From Nymphalis io (lineage: Eukaryota; Arthropoda; Insecta; Lepidoptera; Nymphalidae), in contig NC_065904.1 in the NCBI RefSeq assembly GCF_905147045.1, forward strand, positions 8,618,001-8,682,000: a stretch of 64,000 nt of DNA, written 5' to 3'. Positions 34,353 to 48,175 of the stretch are shown one piece after another. The notes below the pieces were generated by a model that was not told where the DNA came from, ran no database searches, and saw only the letters and a program-made list of their open reading frames with translations. The position numbers and the translations under genes are program-made. Each line of letters starts with the position of its first letter. The stretch's first letter is position 1.

Positions 34353-36310
34353 ATAAACATAAAAGCTGTTATCTATAGGAATCAAAGCTGGTACAAGTTA
34401 TTAGTAGTACCTAAATTGGGGTCGTGAAAAAGGCCCGAACGATTTATTACCAGCATTCATTAGCCACAATTTATACATTGCCGCCCGATCGTAAAATTTT
34501 ATCACGTCAACCTTTTTCGGGTTGTTTGACGAACAAATCCGACGAAATCGGTGACAATTCATGGCAAACTGCTAATTGTTAAAAATTAACATTCAAATTA
34601 GGGGAGAGCTGTTAGTGGAATTAAAACTCTGAAACTGAGTTTCACTCATAAATCGTCTGGAGAGGGTGGCGAGGGCTCGCCTCTTTATTGGCTACGAGTC
34701 GACATAGCGCTAATAAATGAAGCAGAAAACTTCTCCGAGTGTTATGTTGTGCGCCGTTTGAGCGGAAGACAACTTCGCATTCAAACGAATATTACGTCTA
34801 TCTCAAACGGTGTAGAGGTGAAGTTTCGATGTGGACAAATTTTATAACCACTCAGAATATATCCATCCTAGTTCCTCATGTGCATTAAGAAAGAGAAGGA
34901 GCGCAATATGGTTTATGAAATGAACTCAGTTGGTTGATGTTGCCCTGGTGAAGAAAATTAAATTATGGTCGTAGCGCGCAGAAAGAAAGCGCTCATGACG
35001 AGTCCAATTCGATAGAGCACAGACGAAATGCTATACGTATAATTTGTTTCGAAATATTTTCAGTGCTCTCTCTGCAGCAAAATAAATTAACCACCCTCTT
35101 GCAACTGCTTACGTAATACTCGTGACGTTGCTGGTTATAATAAACGCGAATAGAAACAACGAGGGTCGGTTTGCTTTGCTCATTAAAAATAAATGAGATT
35201 TTGAGTAGTTAGAAGCCAGAAACTGCCGCCTCAAGAAAATTAATTGTAATAATGCGTACATCGTATTGTTGTTACAAATTCAATGGTATAGTCATGCTTC
35301 ACCTATGACTTCTGTTAGAATAGATAATGTCGATTGTCGATCAGTGTTATTATTAAGTACTGTGTATCACATTCCTGTTTGTAATGGTTCGGTTTATAGT
35401 CTTTATTTCGTTAGCAATAAAGGCGGCTGAAGAATGCAGGATGTATCCGTGTGATTGGAAGCAAGACCATTATCGATATCAATGGCGGTTGGACACAGAC
35501 CAATCATTATGGTAATTAAATTGAAAGCACGCTTTGATGTCTGTGATCACAGAGACATAGTTGAGATAATTTAAATTGCTTATCAACATATCATATTCTA
35601 TGGGCGTTGTGATACATAATGTATTACAATATTAATTAAGACCGAGTGTTTCATTAAATAAAACATATTGTTTACTAGATTTCGCCGGCAGCTCCACGTT
35701 TGAGTAAGGTATTATAAAATGGTAGTCCATTTCTTGCCTTGGGGTCCAGTTTGTTTATAACAAATTTCATCAATCGGTTTAGTCGTATAAAATGACAGAG
35801 TTGCTTTCGCATTTATAATATTAATGTAAATTATATTATATGAATACTACTTTTTTTTACACATCTACTATTGCACAGTTATTATTCAAGAAGTTCTAAC
35901 AATATGTATAATTGTATACCTTATTTAGCACAAGGAAAACTTTATCTATGGTTTATAAAACCTAATACTCTGTTGAAATTATAAGGTATTTAAATAATAT
36001 AAGTTTACGTATGAGTTTATAAACATACTTATACAATCTCAATTGAATAATTTATAAAAGAGATTATAAGTTAGTACCGTAACGGTGCTAAATGATTACA
36101 GTATTTTCCATAGATACAATTAAACGTGATTAACGCTATCGATTTATCTACGTCTAAAAAGAGAATCTAATATATCCGTTTATTATTTTTAATCATCTCA
36201 TAGCTTATCTGTGGCGAACAACCATAGAGGTTACCGCCAACAATAAACCTAGAGAAAGAGGCACCACGGGAACAATAATATAAGTGAAGCAGATGTATTA
36301 TCGAGGGTAT
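34353..36310. other. Noncoding intron sequence with a GC-richer patch
   Basis: About 34390-35180 is less AT-rich, with no coding potential recognised. A degenerate repeat fragment lies at about 35680-35830 (TTTCGCCGGCAGCTCC). Confidence 0.45.
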
Positions 36311-36682
36311 AATGGTTCGTTAACTTAGAAAAGAATTCAAGAAGCATTTTATTTCATAATTGATAATACAAAACATCACTGACAGATTCATTTAAAAATA
36401 TATTTTAATCAATTGCATTGATTACATTTAAAAAAATATATGAAATATTGATTTCGAAATATTAAAAAAAAAACAAACCAACCTAACAAAACAAATAATG
36501 GTTCGTTAACTTAGAAAAGAATTCAAAAAGCATTTTATTTCATAACTCATAATACAAAAAACATCACTGACAGATTCAATTAAAAATATATTTTAATCAA
36601 TTGCATTGATTACATTTAAAAAATATATGAAATATTGATTTCGAAATATTAAAAAAAAAACAAACCAACCTAACAAAACAAA
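36311..36682. repeat. Tandem duplication, two units of 186 bp
   Basis: The unit beginning AATGGTTCGTTAACTTAG and ending AACCTAACAAAACAAA occurs at 36311-36496 and again from 36497. Only a handful of substitutions and one- or two-base indels separate the copies. No third copy follows. AT-rich, noncoding. Confidence 0.95.
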
Positions 36683-36683
36683 C

Positions 36684-39600
36684 AACGCAGTAATAAATAA
36701 AACGTAAATTGTTTCTTTTTGCAACAAACTATTAACTTTGGTATAATAACTGGTAGCAAACCATTAAGCTTATTATATTACGAATTATATTAATTAATAT
36801 AAATAATCGATATAAGATTGTCGGGTTAAGATCGATTAAATAAAGATGAATATCTCGTGAATCATATCTGGTGTAACTGGTTTGGTAATTTTTAATACAT
36901 GGTAATATAAAATATGTACTATACTACAGGAATTATGTTATAAAAAATACTAGCTCTTATAGTGAATTTATCTTTGTTAAAATATATAAAAGTTACAATG
37001 GCGTTTCTTCTGTTAAACACGTGTTTGTTAAAACTGGTTTTGCTTTTAAAAAAGCAAGCGTATCAAGTATAAGATAAAGATTTTACATTATCTGTAGCTT
37101 CATTACAGAAGATGCTTGCAACCTTACTTCAAACTCGCTTCGCAATAAAGCAGCGAGATGAAATATCTGGCTGGCATGTGAAAGAAAGAGATGGAAATTT
37201 TAATGCCGTGAAATAGGGTCGCCAAATGTAGTGTCATAAAAGGGATATTATTATATTAATATTTTATAACTAACCTATAAAATTAATTTAATGAGACCTA
37301 TGTATTTATTAAAATAGAACAAGGCATGTATAAATAAGACTGCGATTAATCATATAATCAAACACGTTTAGAACTTCTACATTAGTTAGGATGACAAACA
37401 GTGCAAGTACCTTTTTTTTTAAATCAATTTATATTAAGGTGAAGTCATACTTTAAAAAAGGTTATAACAACAAGGAATCATTATCTATTTCTTACGTCAG
37501 AGCTCACCGTAGAACTGTAAAAAGATTACACGGTGTTCGTCCAAATAAATGTGCTATCCCAAAACACAGCTGACAATCTGGTCTCCCTATCGCATGTCGT
37601 GTGGTGTTAAGGTTAATAGTGCTATTTGTACGAGATGTTATCACTGCGACACCGGACTTAGCCTGCATATTGACTTTTTGTGCCTTTTATTAAAACAGAA
37701 AATAAATGTGTGAGATATTTGAAGATTTCTAATTTAGCAAAATACAAAACATTAAGTCTCAAAGAAGTATAACATATATAAGTCGAATAGTATACCTTTT
37801 TTATTTAAAAATATTTAAATTACGAAACATATTCGTTACTTTAAAATCCGGTAAATAGTTAAATTTATTAATCGGACATTATTAAGCTATCACATTTACA
37901 TAACCACCTTATCGCTATAATAAAGATTTTGTTTTACATAAAAAATAATTCAATTTGTCAGTATTAATGATTGTAACTTATGTGCGTTAACTTTTAAACG
38001 ATTTTTTTTTAATTTAAAGTAAATATAAAAGTATACTATTTCAAATTGTCATTGTGACCTGAATAATAAAATGCATAAAATAATAATATATCACATATCC
38101 CTTTAACTTTACATTAAACAGTCTATAAAAGGTTAAGCTATTAACGCCATATAAAATGATTATAACTAAGATAAACATCTTATAACTCCAGTACATCTGT
38201 GTGGCATTACGGAGCTATCAAACCAGTTGCAGTCGAGAGGTGATATATTAATTTACGGTATAAATAATACGACAAGCCATGTTAGTGACATTAACGAATG
38301 CTTTAATAGCACGATGAAATATCTAATAGAGACAGCTATAAATAAGAGACATTAATCAATAATATATTATAATGGGTTAAATGTTGTCATATGATAGTTT
38401 TGGTATCATAATATAATCATAATTATAACTAACTCTTAAGCACAATTCGTCATGGCCACTTAAAGAAAACATAAATTTTTAAAACCACTATTTTAACTTA
38501 TAAATTAATGCGTAATATTAGTATAACGATTATCTGAGTGAGATATTATTCATTCGATTTAGGGTTTTTTAAATAGAAAAAACTGCGTAATGTAGATAAA
38601 TGTTGTTGTTAGAACAAACAAATTTTTGTAATAAGAAAGAAGAAAATTTTCGAATAAAAGATATTTTGATTGTTGTGTAAATCAGTTGTTTCTTTAACAC
38701 AGATATTGTTAGTTGAATTAAAATTATAAAAAACTATTAAGAGACTTTATTAAAACAATGAGTACTCTGGAGATTCACAATAAAAGCTTTAAAACAGTAT
38801 AAAGAAACAAAGAGAATAAAAAATTTACAAGAAGATTTCCTAGCATTTTGTGACATTAATTTAGTTCTCTTATACCGACTTTTTTTAATAAAATAATTTA
38901 TAAGAAAGAAGATATTATGACACAAGTACCAGGAGAACATAAATGGTAAGGTGTCGTTTGTATATTCCTATGAAAACGTTAAGAAAGCTGTCAGTACATG
39001 CGCGGCCGGTATAAGCAGGTCAAGTACATACATATACGTAGGGTTGCCATGCCATAAAACGCGTACCACATGCGACTCCACTTTTCAAAATGCTTGCCTG
39101 GCTCTTACTGTAAATGCCTGTTTAAAATATGTATGAATTAAATTACTTCGTGAGCAATAATAGCTTATATATTGCCTATTGAATTATTTATTCATTTTAT
39201 ATAAACAATATGAAACCTTGTATATCTGTTCTAAATTTCAATTCAAAATGCTGTATCAAATAATGATATTTATATTTCAACGAATTACTCCAATATGGTT
39301 TATAAATAAAGCAACAAATTTTATTATGCCCGTATTTTAAAGCATTATAAGCAAATACTATTGTTGAATATAATATTTTACGTAGAATATTCGTTTTACG
39401 AATTGAATTAAACCTGTTTCGAACACGAGCGGAACTAATTAGTATTAAAGATCGGTGATAAGTATCAATTTTATTTGGCATTTGTGCGGAAAATGTATTT
39501 AATTTATTTTAATGAAGTGTTTGTGGTCAGTTTTATATTGGTTTTGTTTTGTTTCATTGTCAAATTATTTCATTTAACGATTAATTACTTTTTACACATA

Positions 39601-40085
39601 AACGACTTTTCAAAAATGATGAAATAAATGAAAACGTTTAAAAATCTATTGACAGTAAAATATTGTCTAACTTCAATCAACCGTTTCAGAACAGATCGAA
39701 TAATATTTGTATGAGGCGCGATGGAGATTAAACAAAGAGTCATTTCCCCGTTATTAAAGGACAAATAGCGAATAGGCAGAACACCCGAGGGCACTTAGAA
39801 GCTGTGTAAGTATCATTAAGCCGTTTGTAATAAAGCAAGTAGGTATTTGCATGAGAACGACACAAGATTTGCATATGTAAATTACTTTCCGTCTTTATTT
39901 GGGCCGACGAGTTAAATTCTGCGTCCTTATGCAAATTTGAGACCCGCCGATGGCTGGATATCGTCATTTATATACATTTAGAGACATAAAATCGATGCCC
40001 GATCGAATCTTTAATTATACAAATTACGACATTTATAGAAGAGTAACAAAAAAAGAAATCGAATCTAAAATGATTGTATCCGTTC
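36684..40085. other. AT-rich noncoding intron sequence
   Basis: No gene, SINE or strong structure was recognised. Short open frames (for example 37391-37573) have no homology or splice context. Confidence 0.5.
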
Positions 40086-40284
40086 TATTTAGTTTTCAAT
40101 ATTGGCGACATTTAAAAGTCGTTAGACAAAAAGAGCAGAATAAACAATAACGATGCCGCTCATTTTGTGCAGCAAACGAAAACAATAAAACAAAGAGGGC
40201 GAAAAAACGTTGCCGAGCACGCAAGCCGAGCTCTCGTCTCGAAAAATGGCAGCTTCCACACGCGACGCGGTCGCGCCGGGGGAG

Positions 40285-40290
40285 TATAAA
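40285..40290 (+). promoter_or_regulatory. TATA-like element in a GC-rich island
   Basis: TATAAA preceded by the GC-rich CGCGCCGGGGGAG. It faces right, opposite to sbb, so if functional it would drive a separate antisense RNA. No open gene follows. Confidence 0.2.
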
Positions 40291-40397
40291 GCCACACATG
40301 CACGAATAAAAAAACACGAGTGCACACGAGCAGAGCGTAGCTTAGCCCCGCACTTGGCGAGGCATTCGTGCGTGAGCTGAGCGACTCGTGTACATAC

Positions 40398-40588
40398 CGC
40401 ACTCATTACCAATACTTGTGTTGCGGTATCCATTACGCGGCGGAAAAAGCGCGCGGACCAACGGCGTGTGTAATTGATTAACAGTTTGAGAACTCGTCAA
40501 CCGGAGAGCCGGCGAGCCGGCAACCCTCGTTGCGCACTTTAAAATCTTAATAAATACATGTCATTCCACTACCGGCGAAAGAACGACT
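40398..40588 (-). other. sbb: Candidate alternative first exon of sbb
   Basis: In an otherwise AT-rich intron, the - strand carries an arthropod initiator TCAGT (40590-40586), then about 155 nt of GC-rich leader. An ATG follows at 40433 with purine at -3 and G at +4, then the 12 codons MDTATQVLVMSA, and a donor GCG|gtatgt at 40397. The donor leaves phase 0, as the 16696 acceptor requires. An in-frame TGA lies upstream of the ATG. No homology supports these residues, so this is a hypothesis only. Confidence 0.25.
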
Positions 40589-40599
40589 GAAGCGCTGTT

Positions 40600-43500
40600 C
40601 AATTAAAATTATTTCAAAGCTTTTCAAAGTTTTTGTTGCAATGAATGTGTTTATTAAGATCAAATTGTCATTCACAGAGTTATTAAGCTTACTTAAGTAT
40701 TCGTGAATTATAAATAGAATATGTCATATAAAACTTATTTCTTCGTTTTTATAAAAAAAAAAATCTATATACTATGTACGATTCTATATACCTTATTGAA
40801 GTAAGCTCTTATAAACACTTTGGATCTTCATTTTACAGGATTATGTTTTATTAAGGAGGAAGCCAACGTGTGTACCGTATAATATTTCCTTATTCTATAA
40901 CACATTCTTACATTAACATTACATTATTGTACATGTTGTAACAAGATCAAAACTATCCAAAAATGAAAATACTAAATATAAATCTACCACCGGTAGCTCT
41001 TTTCCACAAATTACATTACATAGGTATGTTATTTTTTACTTTATCAAGTATCTTATGACAATAAGTTGTACGATTGTCTAAAAGGTGGTAGAAAAAAGAA
41101 TAAATTGTGACGATAAAATGGTGCGCAGTCGCTCCCCGCCTCCACTAGCCCGCATCAATAATTCATGATACACCGCGCCATTGAGAAAGTGCTTTGTGAT
41201 CGCCATACTAATTATTTAAACGTCGGATCGCTAACATTTCATTAGACCAGACTGCATACAAATTTACAAATTTTTATTGAATTAACATTATGTTTGTAGA
41301 AAATAATTATTTCACATTGGATTTCGAATAGAACACAAAGATAATGAAGTTTTTAGTAAAATGTTAAACAACATATTTAAAAAAGCGTAGGTGGTTAGTT
41401 ATATTTACAAATAAATTACAGTCTGCGAGATTTCTTCTCGTAAAACATAAGAAATAAATTTCACAAACTTCAATGGTCTAAGGAACTTTAATGTTCTTCC
41501 AATAGTAAAACAAACAGAAAACATGTGTTCAATAATAGCGTTTATGCTCGGTGAAGCAGCGGAGTCTCTTTGTTAAACGTTACTTAAGAAGTTACAAGAA
41601 AAAATCAGTTTCGTAAAAAAATACAACGCGAAATATAGCCAGTAAGCACATTCATCCCTCGGGACGCGAAGTACCCGCCTGGATTAATTCGTGTAATTTA
41701 AACTCCAATACCAGGAGAATACAAAGCTGAGTAGGTATTCAGGCTGCGTATTGGCGTAGACGGGCGGTTTATTTCAATAAACTTATTATAAAATATAACA
41801 TCGCAGAATGAAAATGTTTCTTAACATTAATTAAAGCCATATTATATTTTAGTGAAAATATATTTATAATTTAGTACCTAATTTTGATGATGATAATTCC
41901 ATAAAAGAAATACATGAAGGTGAGCCTATTATTTGTAATGTTTAATATTAAAGGCATTAATTAATTCACTACAGCTTTTCTACTAACAGTAATTTTAAAC
42001 TGACAAGAATACAGAAGTTCAATAAGATTTCTACTCATCTGCGTTGTCGACGCTCGTCTACAAAAGTTATGTTAGACGGGAGACAGCGCACAACTCCCTA
42101 AGGGGAGTGAGTGAGAGGTAGATATTTCATCGACTCCAGCTACAAGATGGCAGACGTTTGCGGTTGATAGTTTATAGTTATTGCGAGAGAGTGCGACGTG
42201 CGCCGTGCGGCTTTATCACATTGTTAGCGTTGTTATCCACGTCCATAGGATTAGACAGAGATCACACAAGCCTACGTAACTTTCTTTGATACTATGAAAA
42301 CAAATTACTTCGTAAATATAGCTAAATAATTAATTTTATTTCAAAGATATAAAGGTCAATTTCAAATACACACGATGATTGCTTAATAGTCGGATAAATA
42401 TTATTAAAGACTTCATTCCTTTTCAAATGTCAAAGGTCGTTTTGTTTCTTTGTATTTAACAATAGACTAATAACGCAACATACATTTCTACCATAAAACA
42501 ATAAAAACCGCGTTACGACCATCATAAAATATAATTCTAAATGTAGCCAGCCATTACATAATTTCCGTTTAATTTTCCAGATAAACATCATTCGAGCAAA
42601 GAAATTCTCCGAGAGTAATTCAAAGACATTTTGGTATAATAATAAAGTTTCAACAACGTTTTAATTAAAAGACGGGAGCTTAGCACGAATTTATTTTTCC
42701 ATCCAACGACTTCAAAGAGCCGAGAGGTGACGCTGGAGGAAATAAATCTCCGCCGGGTAAATAAAGCGAGTGTATTCCTAGATCCTTATAAATGTTGCAA
42801 TTCAAGTTTCAATGATCGAACGTTGACAATTGGCTCTATTTTAAACACTCATATATTTATGTAATATTTGAAAAACTTGCGCTCGAAACACACGATAGGG
42901 GTGATAGAGGTGTGAAGTCCAATATATTATGAAACTATGTGTCGATTGAAACATCTATTTGTGACAGAAGCGTAGAATACTTTTCGGAACCGAATGGTTC
43001 GTAAAACTTGAATAAGAGTATACTGTTGAGCCAATTTGATGAGAGCGGATGTGTGGGCTCACAAAGCGAAGGATATACGTGGGTGTGGAGAACCCGGTCG
43101 TAAATCGAAGGGCGCAAAGAATACGTAATTCTGATTTACCGACACCCTCACGACCGTGCTAAGGATTGTGAATACGGCTAGCTATTACTATTATAGCTAT
43201 TACTGAACTAAGAATATTGAACATTGAGGTATGTATAATTTGTTCATGTGCAAAATAGAATTACAATTTATATAAATATTGACTTATATATTTTTGATTT
43301 GCTATATTGTAATAAATTGTAAACTTTTTTACGGCTAGATCACTACAAAAACTTTTAGAGCAACGTAAAAAAGCAAAGAAAAAAGGAATTGAAAGAAAGA
43401 ATTGCTATTTTTTAATAAAAAAGTATGGTACAATTTATTTTAAAATAAAACGTACAACATATGCGAATTCTCAATCTTTTAAAATATACCTCTAGATTTA

Positions 43501-46500
43501 TAAATCGCAACACGACCTAAGGTATTGTGAGCGCGTGACTCGAAACTTGTAGCTTTTCGCTTATTGTAACAATTTATCAATACATTGATAGAAGGAACGA
43601 AGGATGAGATACATAAGAATGACGGGAGCTGACTGAGCTCGAAAGGCATTAGCCATTAGACAATCCCTGACATACGGGAGGTATAAGAATTGTAAACACG
43701 TGACTTGAAGTTCAAGTCAGGGTTCCTTTTCGTAACGGCGTATCTTTCTAGTAAAACTTGCATTCTTCGATTAAGTTATTTAAATGTAGTACTAACACGG
43801 TAGCTGTATTATCTGGGCTGTAAATTATATCCTGACCATTACTTAATGTTTTTATTACATAATAAAACAAGCAAATGTGTCTTTGTCATATTATTATCCT
43901 TATCGAAGAAGACAATAATTTTAATAAATGTAATTTAAGTATGATAACATCGTTATATCGCAGTATCATATAACGAATTATCGTTCAGTTATCAAAGACA
44001 ACAGATTATTCAACTTGACACCCGACGAAAATTGCTTTCCGTTAGAATTCAATTAAAACTTTTATTAATTTGGCAAAGAAAAGACAAAGTTTCAGCCAGA
44101 AACGGTTGCGAGATTTAAGAAAATTTCGCTAATATAATTTACTCAGAAACGAAGCTTCGAACTACAAATCTGATTAAAAATATCAAGTCTGGTAGTTGAG
44201 AGACGAAAACACTTAAGAAATACTTTGAGAGATCTGGTCATACAAAGAGCATTTTTAAAACGTTGCACGCCGTGAAGCAACTGCCATAAAATGAGAAAAC
44301 TTTTTGCAACATTCGTTTTATTATTTTGTACAGTTCATTATACATTTTAAAACTTTAGTTATATTTTTACGGAAAATTCTTTTAAAGCGAAAAATTCTGC
44401 AAAAGCCTCAATTACACGCAGATGAAAGGTAAACGAGTGGCATTCATTAAATGAAGTAAAACATGGCACTTGTAACGTTACACATATTTTATGGTAATCA
44501 AAAATAGACCGAGCTATTAATTATGGGTAGTGGGTGATTAGTCAGAAGTAGGGCTGGCAATTAGTGGCACATTTGGACGCCGCGAGCCATGTGCCGGTCC
44601 CGCATTCATTATGTAATTAAAACATTATATTCTTAGCAATTACGTAAAAAGCCGAACTACTTATAGGGTTCAATTTCATGAAGAAATAAAACAAATACGT
44701 TTAAAATATTTTTTTTCAACTTATGCCTGGTGATTGGAATTCCTAGTGCGCAATTGAAATTCAAAATCGAAATTTAAATTTTATTATTTTAATTAATTAT
44801 AAATCATTTGATTTTAAAATTGTGTGTAATTAAAATTAAAAGAGTAATTTCAAATCAATTCCTAAGCCGTTACAGACATCAAATATTAAACAAAAGTAAT
44901 CGTAACCGTTAGATAACGTCATTGAAAACACAAACGGTAGCGAATAACAAAGTGAATTACACCACAAACCGTCTGTGTTGCAACTCCAAGCAGACCGTTG
45001 CTGGCAAATTGCCGTATTAAAATTTTAAACCAGTATTATAAACGCTTTTGCTTTGTTGGTACATTGTAGTTTTACTACGGGGCTTCATAAAATTTGTGTA
45101 CTTTTCTATGATACATCCTCTTCAAATTTTAACACTTCGTTTAATAGCACTGTAATGAAATGCGCATATTTACGCTGTTACCACAAATAAATCTCAAAGA
45201 GTTTTCGGATAATCTGATAAACATTTACGCAAACAGTACACATAATGATTAATACTTTTAAAACCAAATAACAAATTCTAGTGAAATAAAGATGTACAAG
45301 CGTATAATAAATTAACAGTTATAATCGTCTATAGAATTTTACTCGCCTGCTTTTCTTCGTGGCCCAAAAATAATATTCGCACTAAGAAAATTACTTTAAA
45401 ATTAAAAAGGATTCCTATTTTAAGACTTTATAATATAATATGCCTTTTAGATTTTATATGTTACATCAATCATTAGGAGACTATAAATTCACAGAGCAAT
45501 TACGTAAAAGAGACCGAGGCACTCAGACCTCAGATCATATCAGGAGATAACTATGTTACTAAATATATACTTGATTTTATCTCTAGGATTATATTAATTG
45601 TCGTTGGTAATGTTTCATTCAAGATAATTTATCGTAATTCTCCTATCGCTTTATTGATTTGAAATGGTGAAGTGTTACAAATTAATATTATATTTTTATA
45701 CGTCGTGTGCTCGTTCTACATGACTTCCTTATCACGTTATATTACTGTGTGATATTTTAAATTCTAAAATTATGTCACATCAATTAAATAGTTTTAGCTT
45801 TAAATCAGTAGTCTGCTAAATATTCCCACAGTTCCAAGACAGTAGTTAGTGTCACGAGCATGTAATCAAAGAGTGGTTAGCGTCCCGCGATCTCCTAGCA
45901 ATTTCCTGGTAACGTCTACAGATCTCACACATCTTTAGCCCTTATGAAAACTTCAATAAAGACTATAATTCTATAGCAGACTACGTAATGAGTCGAGTAT
46001 CCGGTACCATCCGGTATCCCTTTTCTTCATGTTTAGTCTTTATGTGTAGAGCAGTAAGGTATTTATTGCAAGTTTATATAAGATAGTTGGCAAGATGGAA
46101 TGGCCTTCCCAACGGGTTTACCTCCGCTTTTTACCCGTGTACAAACTGCACACATCCTGTTCTATTGTTATTATTTGACTAGTCTGCTTCAATTGTTTTT
46201 TTTTTCTTTCTTCAAACAAAATGCCTATATTTATTGATAAAAACAATCATATACAATATATTAATATTTGTTCAAAATTTAAAAATATTTAAAAACCAGT
46301 TGCCTAGCAATATCTTACTAATCAAATAATAGTTTTTGAGGTTGTCATACTTTAATCATACTTACGAAGTGATGATAAATGCTCATGGCTATTTTGTGTC
46401 AAAAAACCGAATGCAATCACGATTTTTATACTGTTATCTGTTGTTAAGCTTTTAAGCATACAATAAAATTATAATAACAATTATCGAAGCAAATGACAAT

Positions 46501-48120
46501 CAACTGTATTACTTCATAATTAAAGTCTCTTTTAAAATGAATACGTTTCCACTCCGAATGAAATATATTTCAACGAATCGTTGGATAAAATTATCTATGA
46601 ATATTATTATCTTAAATTATATTGAACAAACACTATCTTCAAGAAAATAATATTGGTTCTGATAAATTACGATTCAGTGTGGCGTGTTAATATTAATTTT
46701 TATGAATGAAGCTTACGATATTAGAATAATATTGTGAGATTTATCGTCGAAAGAAAATATAATTCATTCGCCTACGTCGTTATTTAAAACCCGGGCAATA
46801 AATATGGCATCATTAGGAGGGTATACGCCGACGTGTCGTCGTTCTCTTTATATCGTCGGAACAATAAAATGTACAGCAGTAAAGATACAACGTGACTTTA
46901 TCTACACTAAAATGAATCAATCAACCATCAACGGAGTACTTTCGGTTTATCGTCTCACGTTCGATACTGGGATCGCAGATTTTCCCAGAGATTATTTATT
47001 TCGATCTTTCGATGGAATTCTTTTATTGTTTTTATAAACGACCTTCTATTTTTTGTGTTGAATTGTATTGGTTTATTGATGAACAATATTCTGCTTAATT
47101 GGAAATCTTCGAAACAAAAATATGAACCTGTTTACTTGTACAAAAAAAAGACAACAATAACAAGAATAATGGGATTTTAATCGAATATCTCTGACAAAAA
47201 TCGATCAACCAACGAAATATCAGAAATGATTTCAAGATCAAATCGAGATAAAAAGCTTAATATTAAACAATATATCCATTTTAGCTGTTTTATTAAAAAA
47301 ATAAACATCTGTTATTAATATCGTTTCTCTCGTCTCGACTTTGTTGTGTATTTTAATGTTAAGATTGGAGATATCCGACCCGCCGTCCGTCCATCTAATT
47401 ATTGGATCAGATTCACTCAATATCAAATTAAATAACAGAGCAAATTAATTATTCATACTGCGATCTTTGGACCTGCGTTGGTTGGCTCGTAAATAATAAA
47501 TTAATTACACTTTGGATTAAAATGTTAGCAAACAAATTTAATACGTATATTCGTATATAGTAGTGTATATAAAGTAACCTTTAGAATAATAAAGTTTAAT
47601 AATATATTCAAAACAAATTAAATGTCTATATTTGCTTGAAAGTTGATAGCCATATTATCTCAAAAAGAGGCAGCTATTTTGAAATCACAGACAAATACTT
47701 TATTTATATGTATAGAAAATACCAGAAACGTCTTTTTATTATGCTTTTAATTTTATGAAAAACAAAATTCAGCTCAAATCAAAACTTATTAAACTGTAAT
47801 TTTGTTTTCATAATCCTAATATAGAATTTAAATTATCTGAATTCTGTCAAAATCAAAAACAAATATAAAAATTGCAAATATACAAAGAGAAAACATATTC
47901 AGTGAATAATAATACAGCAGACAAGCTCAGTCTTTAACGCGATAAGAAAAAGTCAACATACCGAGGCAGTGTTAAAAAGTGAGTGTAATGTAACGGTCGC
48001 ACTAAGCTCTAATGCTCGACATTAGTGATATAGAGATCATTAAGGAGCTCGACGCTTTCAACAATAAAATCCGCCGTAATAAAGTTCACACATGTCGTCC
48101 GACCGCAAAGGGAACAAAAC
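40600..48120. other. Noncoding intron sequence with GC-richer patches
   Basis: Mostly AT-rich. GC-richer patches lie at about 41100-41170, 42040-42240 and 42890-43160. No exon or repeat family was recognised with confidence. Confidence 0.45.
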
Positions 48121-48175
48121 ACTCACCCACACAGAGAACAGTCATTTCAGTCTTACCTGCGAAAGATAAAATATA
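48121..48175 (-). promoter_or_regulatory. Candidate recursive splice (ratchet) site 2 with 30-nt exon
   Basis: On the - strand TTTTATCTTTCGCAG abuts GTAAGA (junction 48157/48156). Exactly 30 nt further is a second strong donor, G|GTGAGT (48126-48121), so 48127-48156 could be recognised as a recursive-splice exon. Only one reading frame of the 30 nt is open and its phase does not fit the next sbb exon, so inclusion in mRNA is unlikely. It lies 15.50 kb upstream of site 1. Confidence 0.55.

Noticed and set aside
40122..40433. Full 103-codon - strand frame as a protein
   Set aside because: Cys/Val-rich with no homology; only its first 12 codons up to a donor site are considered, as a possible first exon.
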